A stretch of 39,829 nucleotides of DNA from an uncultured Clostridia bacterium (lineage in GTDB: Bacteria; Bacillota; Clostridia; Christensenellales; UBA1242). Positions 32,499-39,829 of this stretch are shown here, piece after piece (position 1 is the stretch's first letter; the number at the start of each line of letters is the position of its first letter). The position numbers and the translations under genes were made by a program. A model generated the notes under the pieces. It saw only the letters and a list, made by a program, of their open reading frames with translations. It was not told the origin of the DNA and made no database searches. The stretch covers positions 1 to 39,829 of the forward strand of contig CAKVHY010000010.1 of NCBI GenBank assembly GCA_934754335.1, given 5' to 3'.

Positions 32499-34457
32499 TT
32501 GGGAGTTTACAAAAGTAAAGATATAGTTGTTTTGGAAGGGTTAGATGCTGTTAGGCTAAGACCCGGAATGTATATTGGTACAACTGGTGTTAAGGGCTTG
32601 CATCATCTTTTATGGGAAATTGTTGATAATTCGATGGATGAAGTTGCGAATGGATATGGTAATAAGATAACTGTTACGCTAAATGAAGATGGTTCGGCAA
32701 CTGTTGAAGATAACGGAAGGGGTATTCCTGTTGATAAGCACCCAACTTTGAAAGTTAGTGGCGTTCAAGTAGTTTTTACGCAACTACATGCTGGTGGTAA
32801 ATTTAATAATGATAATTATAAATACTCAGGTGGTTTGCATGGTGTTGGTGCAAGTGTTACAAATGCGTTGAGCGAATGGTTGAAGGTGGACGTTCATAAA
32901 GATGGATTCGAATACACAATGAGTTTTAGAGCAGTAAAAAAAGCGGGCGGAAAAGTTTCTGGGGGAATTCCTGTTGCACCTTTAAAATGCATTGGCAAAA
33001 CTGAACGTACGGGTACAATTGTAACGTTTCTTCCTGATAAAACAATTTTTAAGGATTGTGACTTTGACTTTGATATTATTTCTAAACGTTTAAGAGAGTT
33101 GGCGTTCTTAAATAAGGGCGTGGAACTCGTTTTGGTGGATAATTCTTATCGTGATACTGAAGAAGTTCGTACAAGAGTTTATAAATACAATAATGGTTTG
33201 AAAGATTTTATGGCATATCTAAATGATGGCAGAGATTTGCTTTATAAAGATTGTATTTATTTTGAAGGACGTTCGGAGTTGGTGGAACTTAGTTGTGCAA
33301 TTCAACACACAGATGGTTTTGCTGAGAATGTTTTTAGTTATGTTAATAATATTCCAACTGGTGAAGGTGGAACTCATGAAACTGGATTAAGGGTTGGTTT
33401 AACAAGGGCAGTTAATGAAGTTGCAAGAAAAATGGGACTTTTGAAAGAAAAGGAAGATAATTTCCAGGGCGAAGATTTTAGAGAGGGAATTTCTATGATT
33501 CTTGCAATCAAGATGAAAAATGTACAGTTTGAAGGTCAAACAAAAACAAAACTTGGAAATCCTGAAGCAAAGCCTGAAGTTGAAAATTTGGTTTATAATG
33601 GGCTTATGAATTTTTCACAAACCAAGCAAGCAAAAGAAGTTTTCACAGCGATTGTTAATAAGGCAAAGTTGGCAGCCAAGGCAAGGGAAGCGGCTAAAAG
33701 AGCAAAAGACTTAACGCGTCAAACTCAAAAAGCAGAGAACTTTAGTTTGGTTGGAAAATTGGCAAGTTGTTCAGGTAGAAACGCACTTATAAACGAAGTG
33801 TTTATCGTTGAGGGGGATAGTGCGGGCGGAAGTGCAAAACAGGCTAGAGATAGGTCGTTTCAGGCAATTTTGCCATTGCGCGGGAAACCTTTAAATTGCG
33901 AAAAGAAACGTTTAAATCAAGTTTTGGAAAATGAAGAAATAAGAACAATTATCTCAGCACTTGGAACGGGAATTGGTGCAAACTTCAATATTAATAACTT
34001 GAAATATAATAAAGTTATAATTTTAGCAGATGCCGACCAAGATGGTGCACATATAAGAGCAATCCTTTTAACTTTCTTCTATAGATATATGAGAGATTTG
34101 ATTTTGGAAGGCCATGTTTATATTGGCGTTGCTCCATTATATAAGATATCTAAGAAAAACATGGTTAAATATATTTATGATGATGCTGAATATGAAAAGA
34201 TTGTTGGAAAAGATGCGGGTAGTTATAGCGTTCAAAGATATAAAGGTCTTGGTGAAATGACAGCAGAACAACTATGGGAAACAACAATGGATCCAGCAAA
34301 ACGTGTGCTAGTTAGGGTTACATTGGAAGATGTTGCGGAAGCCGAGAGAATGATTGACACGCTTATGGGTGATAATATAGAAGCACGAAGAAGATATATT
34401 AGTGAGAATGCAAACTTCAATAAGATATCCACTTTTGATAAAACGGTAGGTAAATAA
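32499..34457 (+). CDS. Type II topoisomerase B subunit (ParE/GyrB)
   Basis: The 652-residue protein has the GHKL ATPase domain (EIVDNSMDEVANGYG, VEDNGRGIPVD, GGLHGVGASVTNALS). The transducer follows, then the TOPRIM domain with EGDSAGGSAKQARDR and the metal-binding DADQDG, and a short C-terminal PLYK / YKGLGEM region. It forms the ATPase half of gyrase or topoisomerase IV. An ATG at 32415 is in frame. However, AAGGAG at 32486-32491 lies 7 bases before a TTG at 32499, and the promoter at 32440-32468 lies between the two, so a TTG start is chosen. The partner subunit begins 2 bases downstream. ParE is favoured over GyrB by the partner gene, which lacks a GyrA box. Confidence 0.9.
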   Translation: MGVYKSKDIVVLEGLDAVRLRPGMYIGTTGVKGLHHLLWEIVDNSMDEVANGYGNKITVTLNEDGSATVEDNGRGIPVDKHPTLKVSGVQVVFTQLHAGGKFNNDNYKYSGGLHGVGASVTNALSEWLKVDVHKDGFEYTMSFRAVKKAGGKVSGGIPVAPLKCIGKTERTGTIVTFLPDKTIFKDCDFDFDIISKRLRELAFLNKGVELVLVDNSYRDTEEVRTRVYKYNNGLKDFMAYLNDGRDLLYKDCIYFEGRSELVELSCAIQHTDGFAENVFSYVNNIPTGEGGTHETGLRVGLTRAVNEVARKMGLLKEKEDNFQGEDFREGISMILAIKMKNVQFEGQTKTKLGNPEAKPEVENLVYNGLMNFSQTKQAKEVFTAIVNKAKLAAKAREAAKRAKDLTRQTQKAENFSLVGKLASCSGRNALINEVFIVEGDSAGGSAKQARDRSFQAILPLRGKPLNCEKKRLNQVLENEEIRTIISALGTGIGANFNINNLKYNKVIILADADQDGAHIRAILLTFFYRYMRDLILEGHVYIGVAPLYKISKKNMVKYIYDDAEYEKIVGKDAGSYSVQRYKGLGEMTAEQLWETTMDPAKRVLVRVTLEDVAEAERMIDTLMGDNIEARRRYISENANFNKISTFDKTVGK

Positions 34458-34459
34458 AT

Positions 34460-37312
34460 ATGGCAGAGAAAGATAAAGAAATGTTGAAGAAAGAAAAAGC
34501 AGTTTTAGATGAGAATAAAGACATATTGGTAAGTAATAAAAAACCATCTAGAAAAACGTTAATATTAAAAGCATCTCCTTCAAAACCAAAAGTAGAAACT
34601 AAAACCGAAACAAAGTCTAGCAAGGTAAAATCAGAGCCTAAGAAAGAAACTGCTAAAGTTAAGAATATAGGGCAGTCAAAAACAACTGAAGAACGTAAGA
34701 AAACTACTGGCGGTTTTAAGCAGATAGAAAAGTTTTTGGACGAGCAAGAAAGGAAAATTAAGGCTGAGTTGAAAGAAAAGGCTGAGAAGGAAGAAGCAGA
34801 GAAGTTAAAAGATAAAGACGAAAAGAAAGGTGAAAAGCCAAGTAAAAATCCAAAGTCAATGTTTGATGATAATGGAAATGGCGGATATGATAATATCGTA
34901 ACAAAATCTGTTGAATGCGTTTTGCATGATAGTATGTTGCCATATTCTGAATTCGTTATCCTAGATAGAGCATTGCCAAGAGTTGAAGATGGATTAAAAC
35001 CAGTTCAAAGAAGAGTTTTGTATAGTATGCTTGAAGTTGGCGTTTTGCCAGATAAACCATATAGAAAAAGTGCAAGAATCGTTGGTGATTGCATGGGTAA
35101 ATATCACCCTCATGGTGATTCAAGTATTTATGGAACTCTTGTAAGAATGGTGCAAGATTTTAATATGGGCGAAGTTTTAGTTGATGGACATGGAAACTTT
35201 GGCTCTGTGGATGGCGATGGTGCGGCTGCAATGCGTTACACTGAAGCCCGTCTTGCCCCAATTGCTTTGGAACTTTTAAGAGATATTGAAAAAGATACAG
35301 TTCCTTGGGTTTTCAATTTTGATGATTCATGTAAAGAACCTGAAATGCTTCCAGGTAGATTTCCAAACTTGCTTGTAAATGGTGCAATGGGTATTGCAGT
35401 TGGATTGGCAACGAATATTCCAACGCATAACCTAAGGGAAGTATGTAAGGCAACTTGTGCTTATATAGATAATAGAGATATTAGTCTTGAAGACCTGCTA
35501 AAGATAATGCCGGGTCCGGATTTCCCAACTGGTGCATTTATTTTAAATAATTCTGAGATTAATCAGATTTATAAAACTGGTAAAGGTAAAGTTTTTGTTA
35601 GAAGTAAAATAACAATTGAGAACGCTGATGGCGGAAAGAAGAATATTGTTATAACTGAAATTCCTTATCAGGTTAATAAAGCAATGTTGTTGCAAAAAAT
35701 CGCAACTCTTAAAGAAAATGATGAAACGGGTGTTTTATCATATATTCAAGATATTGTGGACGAAAGCGATAGAAACGGAAATAGGGCGATAATTAAACTT
35801 AAGAAAGATGCCAAGGTGGGCGCTATTATTTCAATGTTGCTAAAGAATACGGATTTGCAAACTAATTTCAACGTAAATATGGTTGCAATTGCTGATGGCA
35901 AGCCTCGTCAAATGGGCTTGATTGAAATTCTAGAATATTATGTTAATTATCAACAAAAGATTATTTATAATAGAACTAGATATGACCTTGAAGCATGCTT
36001 GAAGAAAGAACATATCTTGGAAGGCTTATTAATTGCTATCAATAATATTGATGAAGTTGTTAGAATTATTAAAACAAGTAAGAATGTAACTGAAGCAAAG
36101 ATTACTTTAATTCAAACATTTACATTGTCTGAAGTTCAAGCACAAGCCATCTTAGATATGAGACTTGCAAGATTAACAAGCCTTGAAGTTAATAAATTAA
36201 TTGCCGAATTAAATAGGTTAAGAGATTTAATTAAGAGATATACAGCAATATTAAAGAGTCCTTCAATGCAAATGAAAATTGTTAAAAAGGAACTAACTGA
36301 GATTGCTGAAAATTATGGCTCTGATAGGAAAACTCAATTCTTAGATCCGAGCGATGATTTGCCGGAAGAAGATGCCACGGATTTTGAAGAAGAAATAAGC
36401 GATATTCATGTTATATTTACTCCTCAACGTACAATTAAATCTGTTCCAGAGAAGAGTTATGGACTAGCGGTTAAAGATTCAAAAGACGTAACTAATTTAT
36501 ATGAAATTCCTGAGATTTCAATAAAGACTAAAACTAATAAAGTTCTGTATTGCTTTACAAATCTAGGTAATTGCTTTAAGGTAAATGCCGGAAAGATATC
36601 TATTTGTAGGTTCAAAGATAGGGGGGCAAATGTAACTGCTCATTATAGGAACCTAGAAGATAACGAATTTGTTGTAAATTGCATGGAGTTGGACGAAAAG
36701 AAATCGCAAGGTGAATTAATATTCTTCACAAAGAAAGGTATGATTAAAACTTCAAAAATTGAAGAATACTTTGCATCAAAGCAATGCATTGGTGCTATAA
36801 AATTGAAAGATGAAACCGATGCTTTAATTGGTGTTGAGATAAATAAGGCAAATACGCAAGTGGCATTATTCACTAAAAATGGAATTGGCATGATTGTTCC
36901 TAAAGACGATATAACCGCCACTGGTAGAATGAGTGCTGGTGTTAAGGGATTAAACTTAGCAGACGATGACGAAGTTGTTTCGGCATTCTTAGTAAATAAG
37001 AAAGATAACTTTGCAACGTTCTTTGATAATGGCGGATTTAAAGTGCTAGTTCAATCGGTTGTCCCTAAGAGTTTAAGGAATAAGAAAGGTACTAAAATCT
37101 TAGGCAAAAAGTTGGCTGATTGTAAGATTGTTAAAGTTAGCCCTAATGTGGAAAACGACTTTATTCTATTAAGCAATAAGAACACAATCAATTGTGTTAA
37201 AGCCAGCAATCTAACTCTTGAAAACATAGATTCTATTGGTAAATATAGCAAAAATCTTAGGGGAGATAGAGTTTTAAAATCGGTTTTTGAGTATGTTTTA
37301 GATGAAAAATAG
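34460..37312 (+). CDS. Type II topoisomerase A subunit (ParC-like) with a long charged N-terminal extension
   Basis: The catalytic core begins near residue 145: VILDRALPRVEDGLKPVQRR, KYHPHGDSSIYGTLVRM and AAMRYTEARL with the active-site tyrosine, then the tower and coiled-coil gate. The C-terminal region (about 640-950) has beta-pinwheel-like repeats (VLYCFTNLGNCFKV, LIFFTKKGMIKTS, VALFTKNGIGMIV). The QRRGGKG GyrA box is not found; its position holds SYGLAVKDSKD. This favours topoisomerase IV (ParC) over gyrase. Residues 1-140 are an extra Lys/Glu/Thr-rich, low-complexity and partly coiled-coil segment, so the protein is 950 residues instead of about 800. It is translationally coupled to the B subunit (2-base gap). 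Confidence 0.88.
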   Translation: MAEKDKEMLKKEKAVLDENKDILVSNKKPSRKTLILKASPSKPKVETKTETKSSKVKSEPKKETAKVKNIGQSKTTEERKKTTGGFKQIEKFLDEQERKIKAELKEKAEKEEAEKLKDKDEKKGEKPSKNPKSMFDDNGNGGYDNIVTKSVECVLHDSMLPYSEFVILDRALPRVEDGLKPVQRRVLYSMLEVGVLPDKPYRKSARIVGDCMGKYHPHGDSSIYGTLVRMVQDFNMGEVLVDGHGNFGSVDGDGAAAMRYTEARLAPIALELLRDIEKDTVPWVFNFDDSCKEPEMLPGRFPNLLVNGAMGIAVGLATNIPTHNLREVCKATCAYIDNRDISLEDLLKIMPGPDFPTGAFILNNSEINQIYKTGKGKVFVRSKITIENADGGKKNIVITEIPYQVNKAMLLQKIATLKENDETGVLSYIQDIVDESDRNGNRAIIKLKKDAKVGAIISMLLKNTDLQTNFNVNMVAIADGKPRQMGLIEILEYYVNYQQKIIYNRTRYDLEACLKKEHILEGLLIAINNIDEVVRIIKTSKNVTEAKITLIQTFTLSEVQAQAILDMRLARLTSLEVNKLIAELNRLRDLIKRYTAILKSPSMQMKIVKKELTEIAENYGSDRKTQFLDPSDDLPEEDATDFEEEISDIHVIFTPQRTIKSVPEKSYGLAVKDSKDVTNLYEIPEISIKTKTNKVLYCFTNLGNCFKVNAGKISICRFKDRGANVTAHYRNLEDNEFVVNCMELDEKKSQGELIFFTKKGMIKTSKIEEYFASKQCIGAIKLKDETDALIGVEINKANTQVALFTKNGIGMIVPKDDITATGRMSAGVKGLNLADDDEVVSAFLVNKKDNFATFFDNGGFKVLVQSVVPKSLRNKKGTKILGKKLADCKIVKVSPNVENDFILLSNKNTINCVKASNLTLENIDSIGKYSKNLRGDRVLKSVFEYVLDEK

Positions 37313-37332
37313 GGCAAATGCTCTATTTTTTT
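37307..37332 (+). terminator. Intrinsic terminator of the topoisomerase operon
   Basis: AAATAGGGC (37307-37315) pairs with GCTCTATTT (37320-37328) with one G-U pair, followed by T residues. The stop codon lies within the stem. Confidence 0.78.
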
Positions 37333-37382
37333 CATATAACTTTATTAATATATAAAATCTTATATATGTTCGTGGTTTTTGT

Positions 37383-37412
37383 TTGACAATTTTTTAGGTT
37401 TTAAATTATAAT
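37383..37412 (+). promoter_or_regulatory. Consensus promoter of the antiporter-MgtC operon
   Basis: A perfect TTGACA (37383-37388) and a perfect TATAAT (37407-37412) with an 18-base spacer, 29 bases upstream of the start codon. Confidence 0.85.
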
Positions 37413-37441
37413 AGTTTTAACTATTAATTAAGGGAGATAAG

Positions 37442-38896
37442 ATGACCTTTTTTGTTGACGCATTGGAAAAAACAAGTTCTGTTACTCAAATAATTGTATC
37501 CATCGCATTAATGCTTGCGTTTGGTTTTTTCATGACTAGATTAACAAAACTTGTTAAATTACCTAATGTTACAGGTTATATTTTAGCAGGTATTTTAATA
37601 GGGCCATATTGCTTAAACTTAATTCCTAAAAACATAATCGGAGGATTGGATTTTATCTCAGATATTGCGCTTGCCTTTATTGCGTTTAGCGTTGGAGAAT
37701 TTTTTAAGTTTAGTACCTTAAAGAAAAACGGAATGGGAATCATTGTGCTAACTATTTTTGAAGCACTAATGGCTTCACTCGTTGTATTTGTTGTTATGTA
37801 TTTTGTGCTTGGCTTAAGTTTGGCATTTTCAATAGTTTTAGCCGCATTAGCGTCTGCCACAGCGCCTGCTTCAACTATTATGACCATTAGGCAAACAAAA
37901 TCCAAAGGCGAATTTGTTGATACGCTTTTGCAGGTTGTGGCATTAGATGATGTGGTTAGTTTGATTGCCTATAGTGTTGCAATATCAGTGGCTTTAGCGT
38001 CAGTTTCAGGGGCTGGTGCATTTAGTTTTGAAGTGGTAGTTTTACCTATTTTGAAAAACTTGGCATCGTTGGCAATAGGCGTGGTGCTTGGATTTGTTTT
38101 AGTACTTCTTATGAAAGTAAAACATAGTTCAGATAATAGGCTTATCATAACAGTTTGTATTCTTTTCTTATTTTGTGCAATTAGTTCCTTGCTAGATGTT
38201 TCACCATTGCTTGGTTGTATGATTATTGGAACTGTTTATATAAATTGTACAAACGATGAAAAATTGTTCTTGCAAGTAAATTATTTTGCTCCGCCAATTT
38301 TACTACTTTTCTTTGTTAAATCAGGGCTTGGTTTTGATTTGTCGGCATTGGTTTCAAGTTCAAGTTCTATTTCAATTATTCCTCTTTGGGCAATCGGCGT
38401 TATATATTTCTTTGCAAGAATACTTGGTAAATATGCTGGTGCCTATCTTGGTTGCTTAACAATAAAGAAGAAAAAAGAGATTAGAAACAATCTGGGTTTG
38501 GCGTTAATTCCGCAAGCAGGCGTGGCAATAGGTCTTGCTGCTTTGGGGGCAAGAACTCTGGGTGGTGATGTTGGCAATGCATTGCAAACCATCATTCTTG
38601 CTTCTAGCGTACTTTATGAAATGGTTGGGCCTGCATGTGCTAAGTTGTCCTTGTATTTATCTAAATCGTACTCAAATAAATTAGAAGATGTAACGAATGT
38701 TGAAGAAGTTACAAAAGATGGGGTTAAGAAAACTGAAGCAGAACTTCTAATTGAAAGAATTAAAGAGATTGAGAAGGCAAATAAGGAAAATCCTGTTCCG
38801 GAAATTTCAAGGGAAGAGCAGGCGTTCACTGAAGCCAGTGAAGAAGCAATTCAATATAATATAAATCGGAATAGAAATTATAAAAGAAGGTTTTAA
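37442..38896 (+). CDS. CPA2-family (Kef/NapA-type) cation:proton antiporter
   Basis: This 484-residue integral membrane protein has about 12 hydrophobic segments to residue 410. LVKLPNVTGYILAGILIGP at the N-terminus and ASATAPASTIMTIRQTKSKG followed by VALDDVVSLIAYS carry the double-aspartate ion-binding motif of CPA2 exchangers. It would exchange Na+ or K+ for H+. No RCK/TrkA-N domain is fused; the C-terminal 70 residues are a charged cytoplasmic tail. AAGGGAG precedes the ATG. It is cotranscribed with the MgtC-family gene 14 bases downstream, pointing to a shared role in ion homeostasis (inference). Confidence 0.9.
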   Translation: MTFFVDALEKTSSVTQIIVSIALMLAFGFFMTRLTKLVKLPNVTGYILAGILIGPYCLNLIPKNIIGGLDFISDIALAFIAFSVGEFFKFSTLKKNGMGIIVLTIFEALMASLVVFVVMYFVLGLSLAFSIVLAALASATAPASTIMTIRQTKSKGEFVDTLLQVVALDDVVSLIAYSVAISVALASVSGAGAFSFEVVVLPILKNLASLAIGVVLGFVLVLLMKVKHSSDNRLIITVCILFLFCAISSLLDVSPLLGCMIIGTVYINCTNDEKLFLQVNYFAPPILLLFFVKSGLGFDLSALVSSSSSISIIPLWAIGVIYFFARILGKYAGAYLGCLTIKKKKEIRNNLGLALIPQAGVAIGLAALGARTLGGDVGNALQTIILASSVLYEMVGPACAKLSLYLSKSYSNKLEDVTNVEEVTKDGVKKTEAELLIERIKEIEKANKENPVPEISREEQAFTEASEEAIQYNINRNRNYKRRF

Positions 38897-38910
38897 AAAG
38901 GAGAAATGTT

Positions 38911-39633
38911 ATGAAAATTATAGACCCTTTGGCAAAGTTGATGGGAGAATGGTCATGTAATATTACAATTGGCTCAATATTCTTGAGGTTGGGGCTAACT
39001 CTATTATTATCAGCAATCTTGGGTTGTGAAAGATCTAGTAAAAGGCATTCGGCAGGGCTTAGAACATTTATGATTTTATCTTTAGCCACCACTATTGCAG
39101 GAATGATAGATATGTTCTTAATTGAATCGTTTGATTTTAAGTTCACGTTTGTGTCACTCGCAGTTGTAATTGCTTGTGCTATGCTTAGCAATAATGTTAT
39201 TTTGTTCACATCAAAAAGTAAGATCAAAGGTTTAACAACATCTGTCGGATTATGGGCTTGCGGAGTTATAGGTCTTTGCATTGGATTGGGTTTCTATACG
39301 ATTGCAATTATTGGAACTGGAATTTTATTATTTACATTATCATTAATTCCATCTATTGAAATTTATTTAAAAAATAGGTCAAACCATTTCGAAGTTAGCG
39401 TTGAACTAGATAATAAAAACAATCTATCTAGATTGATGGCAACCTTAAGGGAATTAGGACTTAGAATTGACGAACTTGAATTAGATTCAGCATATCTAAA
39501 TTCAGGCGTGGGCGTTTACATTATTTGTTTAACAATCGTTAGCAATGAATTAAAGAAATATAAAACACATAACGAAATCATTGATGCAATTAACTCGCTA
39601 AGTTATGTTAAACATGCAGAAGAATTAAAATAA
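38911..39633 (+). CDS. MgtC/SapB-family membrane protein
   Basis: The 240-residue protein has the MgtC N-terminal membrane domain, about five spans, with the conserved ILGCERSSKRHSAGLRTF segment (usual form GxERexxxkpAGLRTh). A C-terminal cytoplasmic ACT-like domain (about residues 160-240) follows. MgtC proteins are linked to growth in low Mg2+ and to modulation of F1Fo ATP synthase in some pathogens; the role in Clostridia is less clear. A strong AAAGGAG precedes the ATG. It is the last gene of the operon, before the terminator at 39642-39679. Confidence 0.88.
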   Translation: MKIIDPLAKLMGEWSCNITIGSIFLRLGLTLLLSAILGCERSSKRHSAGLRTFMILSLATTIAGMIDMFLIESFDFKFTFVSLAVVIACAMLSNNVILFTSKSKIKGLTTSVGLWACGVIGLCIGLGFYTIAIIGTGILLFTLSLIPSIEIYLKNRSNHFEVSVELDNKNNLSRLMATLRELGLRIDELELDSAYLNSGVGVYIICLTIVSNELKKYKTHNEIIDAINSLSYVKHAEELK

Positions 39634-39641
39634 AAAGTTAA

Positions 39642-39679
39642 AATCTTTCAGTTAAATTCTAATTGAAAGATTTTTTTTT
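39642..39679 (+). terminator. Intrinsic terminator of the antiporter-MgtC operon
   Basis: AATCTTTCAGTT (39642-39653) pairs with AATTGAAAGATT (39661-39672) with one G-U pair, followed by a T run to 39679. Confidence 0.88.
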
Positions 39680-39768
39680 ATTGCCTAAAAGCATCTGAAT
39701 AACTTGTGGAAATCTCAAAATTTATTTTTTAAGATAAAATTAAGCATTTTTTAGTAAAAAAATGTAAT

Positions 39769-39829
39769 ATTTTTGAAAAAAGTTTAAAAAACGACGAAAA
39801 TTCTGTTGACAGGGGGGGGGGGGGGGGGG
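39769..39829 (+). promoter_or_regulatory. Second poly-G promoter module, cut by the window edge
   Basis: TTTTTGAAAAAAGTTT, then GACGAAAA, TCTG and TTGACA (39806-39811) repeat the sequence upstream of the BspA-type gene at 22115. At least 18 G follow and run to the last base (39812-39829). The -10 and the gene it drives lie outside the window; another BspA-type gene is the expected content. If the downstream part matches the first copy (CGTGA then TATAAT), the spacer would be at least 23 bases, predicted to be a weak or OFF state. Confidence 0.75.

Noticed and set aside
34460..37312. Calling the topoisomerase pair gyrB-gyrA
   Set aside because: The B subunit alone is ambiguous and some of its motifs look gyrase-like, but the A subunit lacks a QRRGGKG GyrA box, so ParE/ParC is favoured and no gene symbol is given.
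38826..39281. 151-residue minus-strand reading frame across the antiporter/MgtC junction
   Set aside because: It overlaps two well-supported genes and has no independent signals.
39812..39829. Terminal G run as an Illumina two-colour poly-G artefact
   Set aside because: It cannot be excluded for the exact length, but the internal copy at 21930-21943 has the same upstream context and continues into a proper -10 and gene, so a real G tract is more likely.

Overview
The window is an AT-rich, gene-dense bacterial segment, most likely from an uncultured, gut-type member of the Clostridia (Firmicutes). The evidence is a GPR-type spore protease, a YloU/FakA pair with a DegV (FakB-like) protein, long-form HPF, a low-GC Firmicutes style of ribosome binding sites and terminators, and BspA-type leucine-rich-repeat surface proteins. 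Most genes are on the + strand in short operons that usually end in clear intrinsic terminators. Both ends look like contig ends: the left edge cuts a BspA-type gene, and the right edge stops inside a run of G.

Layout. 1-1938: 5'-truncated BspA-type protein. 2.0-4.5 kb: rpmB (-), then yloU-fakA (+). 4.7-7.4 kb: SGNH hydrolase, tRNA-Asn (-), an unknown gene (-), an RpiB-like protein and a small lipoprotein. 7.5-9.5 kb: rpsT (-) with a long lysine-rich tail, a compact gpr, and a membrane-anchored lytic transglycosylase. 9.6-15.2 kb: lysS-fakB-like-clpC, then hpf. 15.3-19.4 kb: a degenerate ABC-ATPase-like protein, two unknown small proteins, a subtilase, and a divergent cysteine desulfurase/DUF3343 pair. 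19.5-21.7 kb: nth-obgE-yhbY. 21.7-24.1 kb: a second, complete BspA-type gene behind a striking promoter. 24.1-27.6 kb: unknown membrane protein (-), then PAP2 phosphatase-tsaE-tsaB-rimI. 27.7-32.3 kb: alpha/beta hydrolase, membrane-anchored Mur ligase and ddl, convergent with murG. 32.5-37.3 kb: a type II topoisomerase pair. 37.4-39.6 kb: CPA2 antiporter and MgtC-family protein. 39.6-39.8 kb: start of another copy of the unusual promoter.

The most interesting system is a probable phase-variable promoter family driving BspA-type secreted proteins. Upstream of the complete gene at 22115, a consensus -35 (TTGACA) and an extended -10 (TGA-TATAAT) are separated by 14 consecutive G plus CGTGA, a 19-base spacer. 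Slippage in the G run would change promoter spacing and so expression. The same upstream element, TTGACA and a G run of at least 18 recur at the extreme right edge, so this is a repeated promoter module and not a one-off. The complete gene also has a nested-hairpin 5' leader.

Other themes are lysine-rich tails or extensions on housekeeping proteins (S20, topoisomerase A subunit, PAP2 phosphatase), several start codons sitting only about 6 bases after a -10 element (likely leaderless mRNAs), and very tight gene packing, including a terminator embedded in an opposing coding sequence. No CRISPR array, insertion sequence, integrase or prophage was seen.
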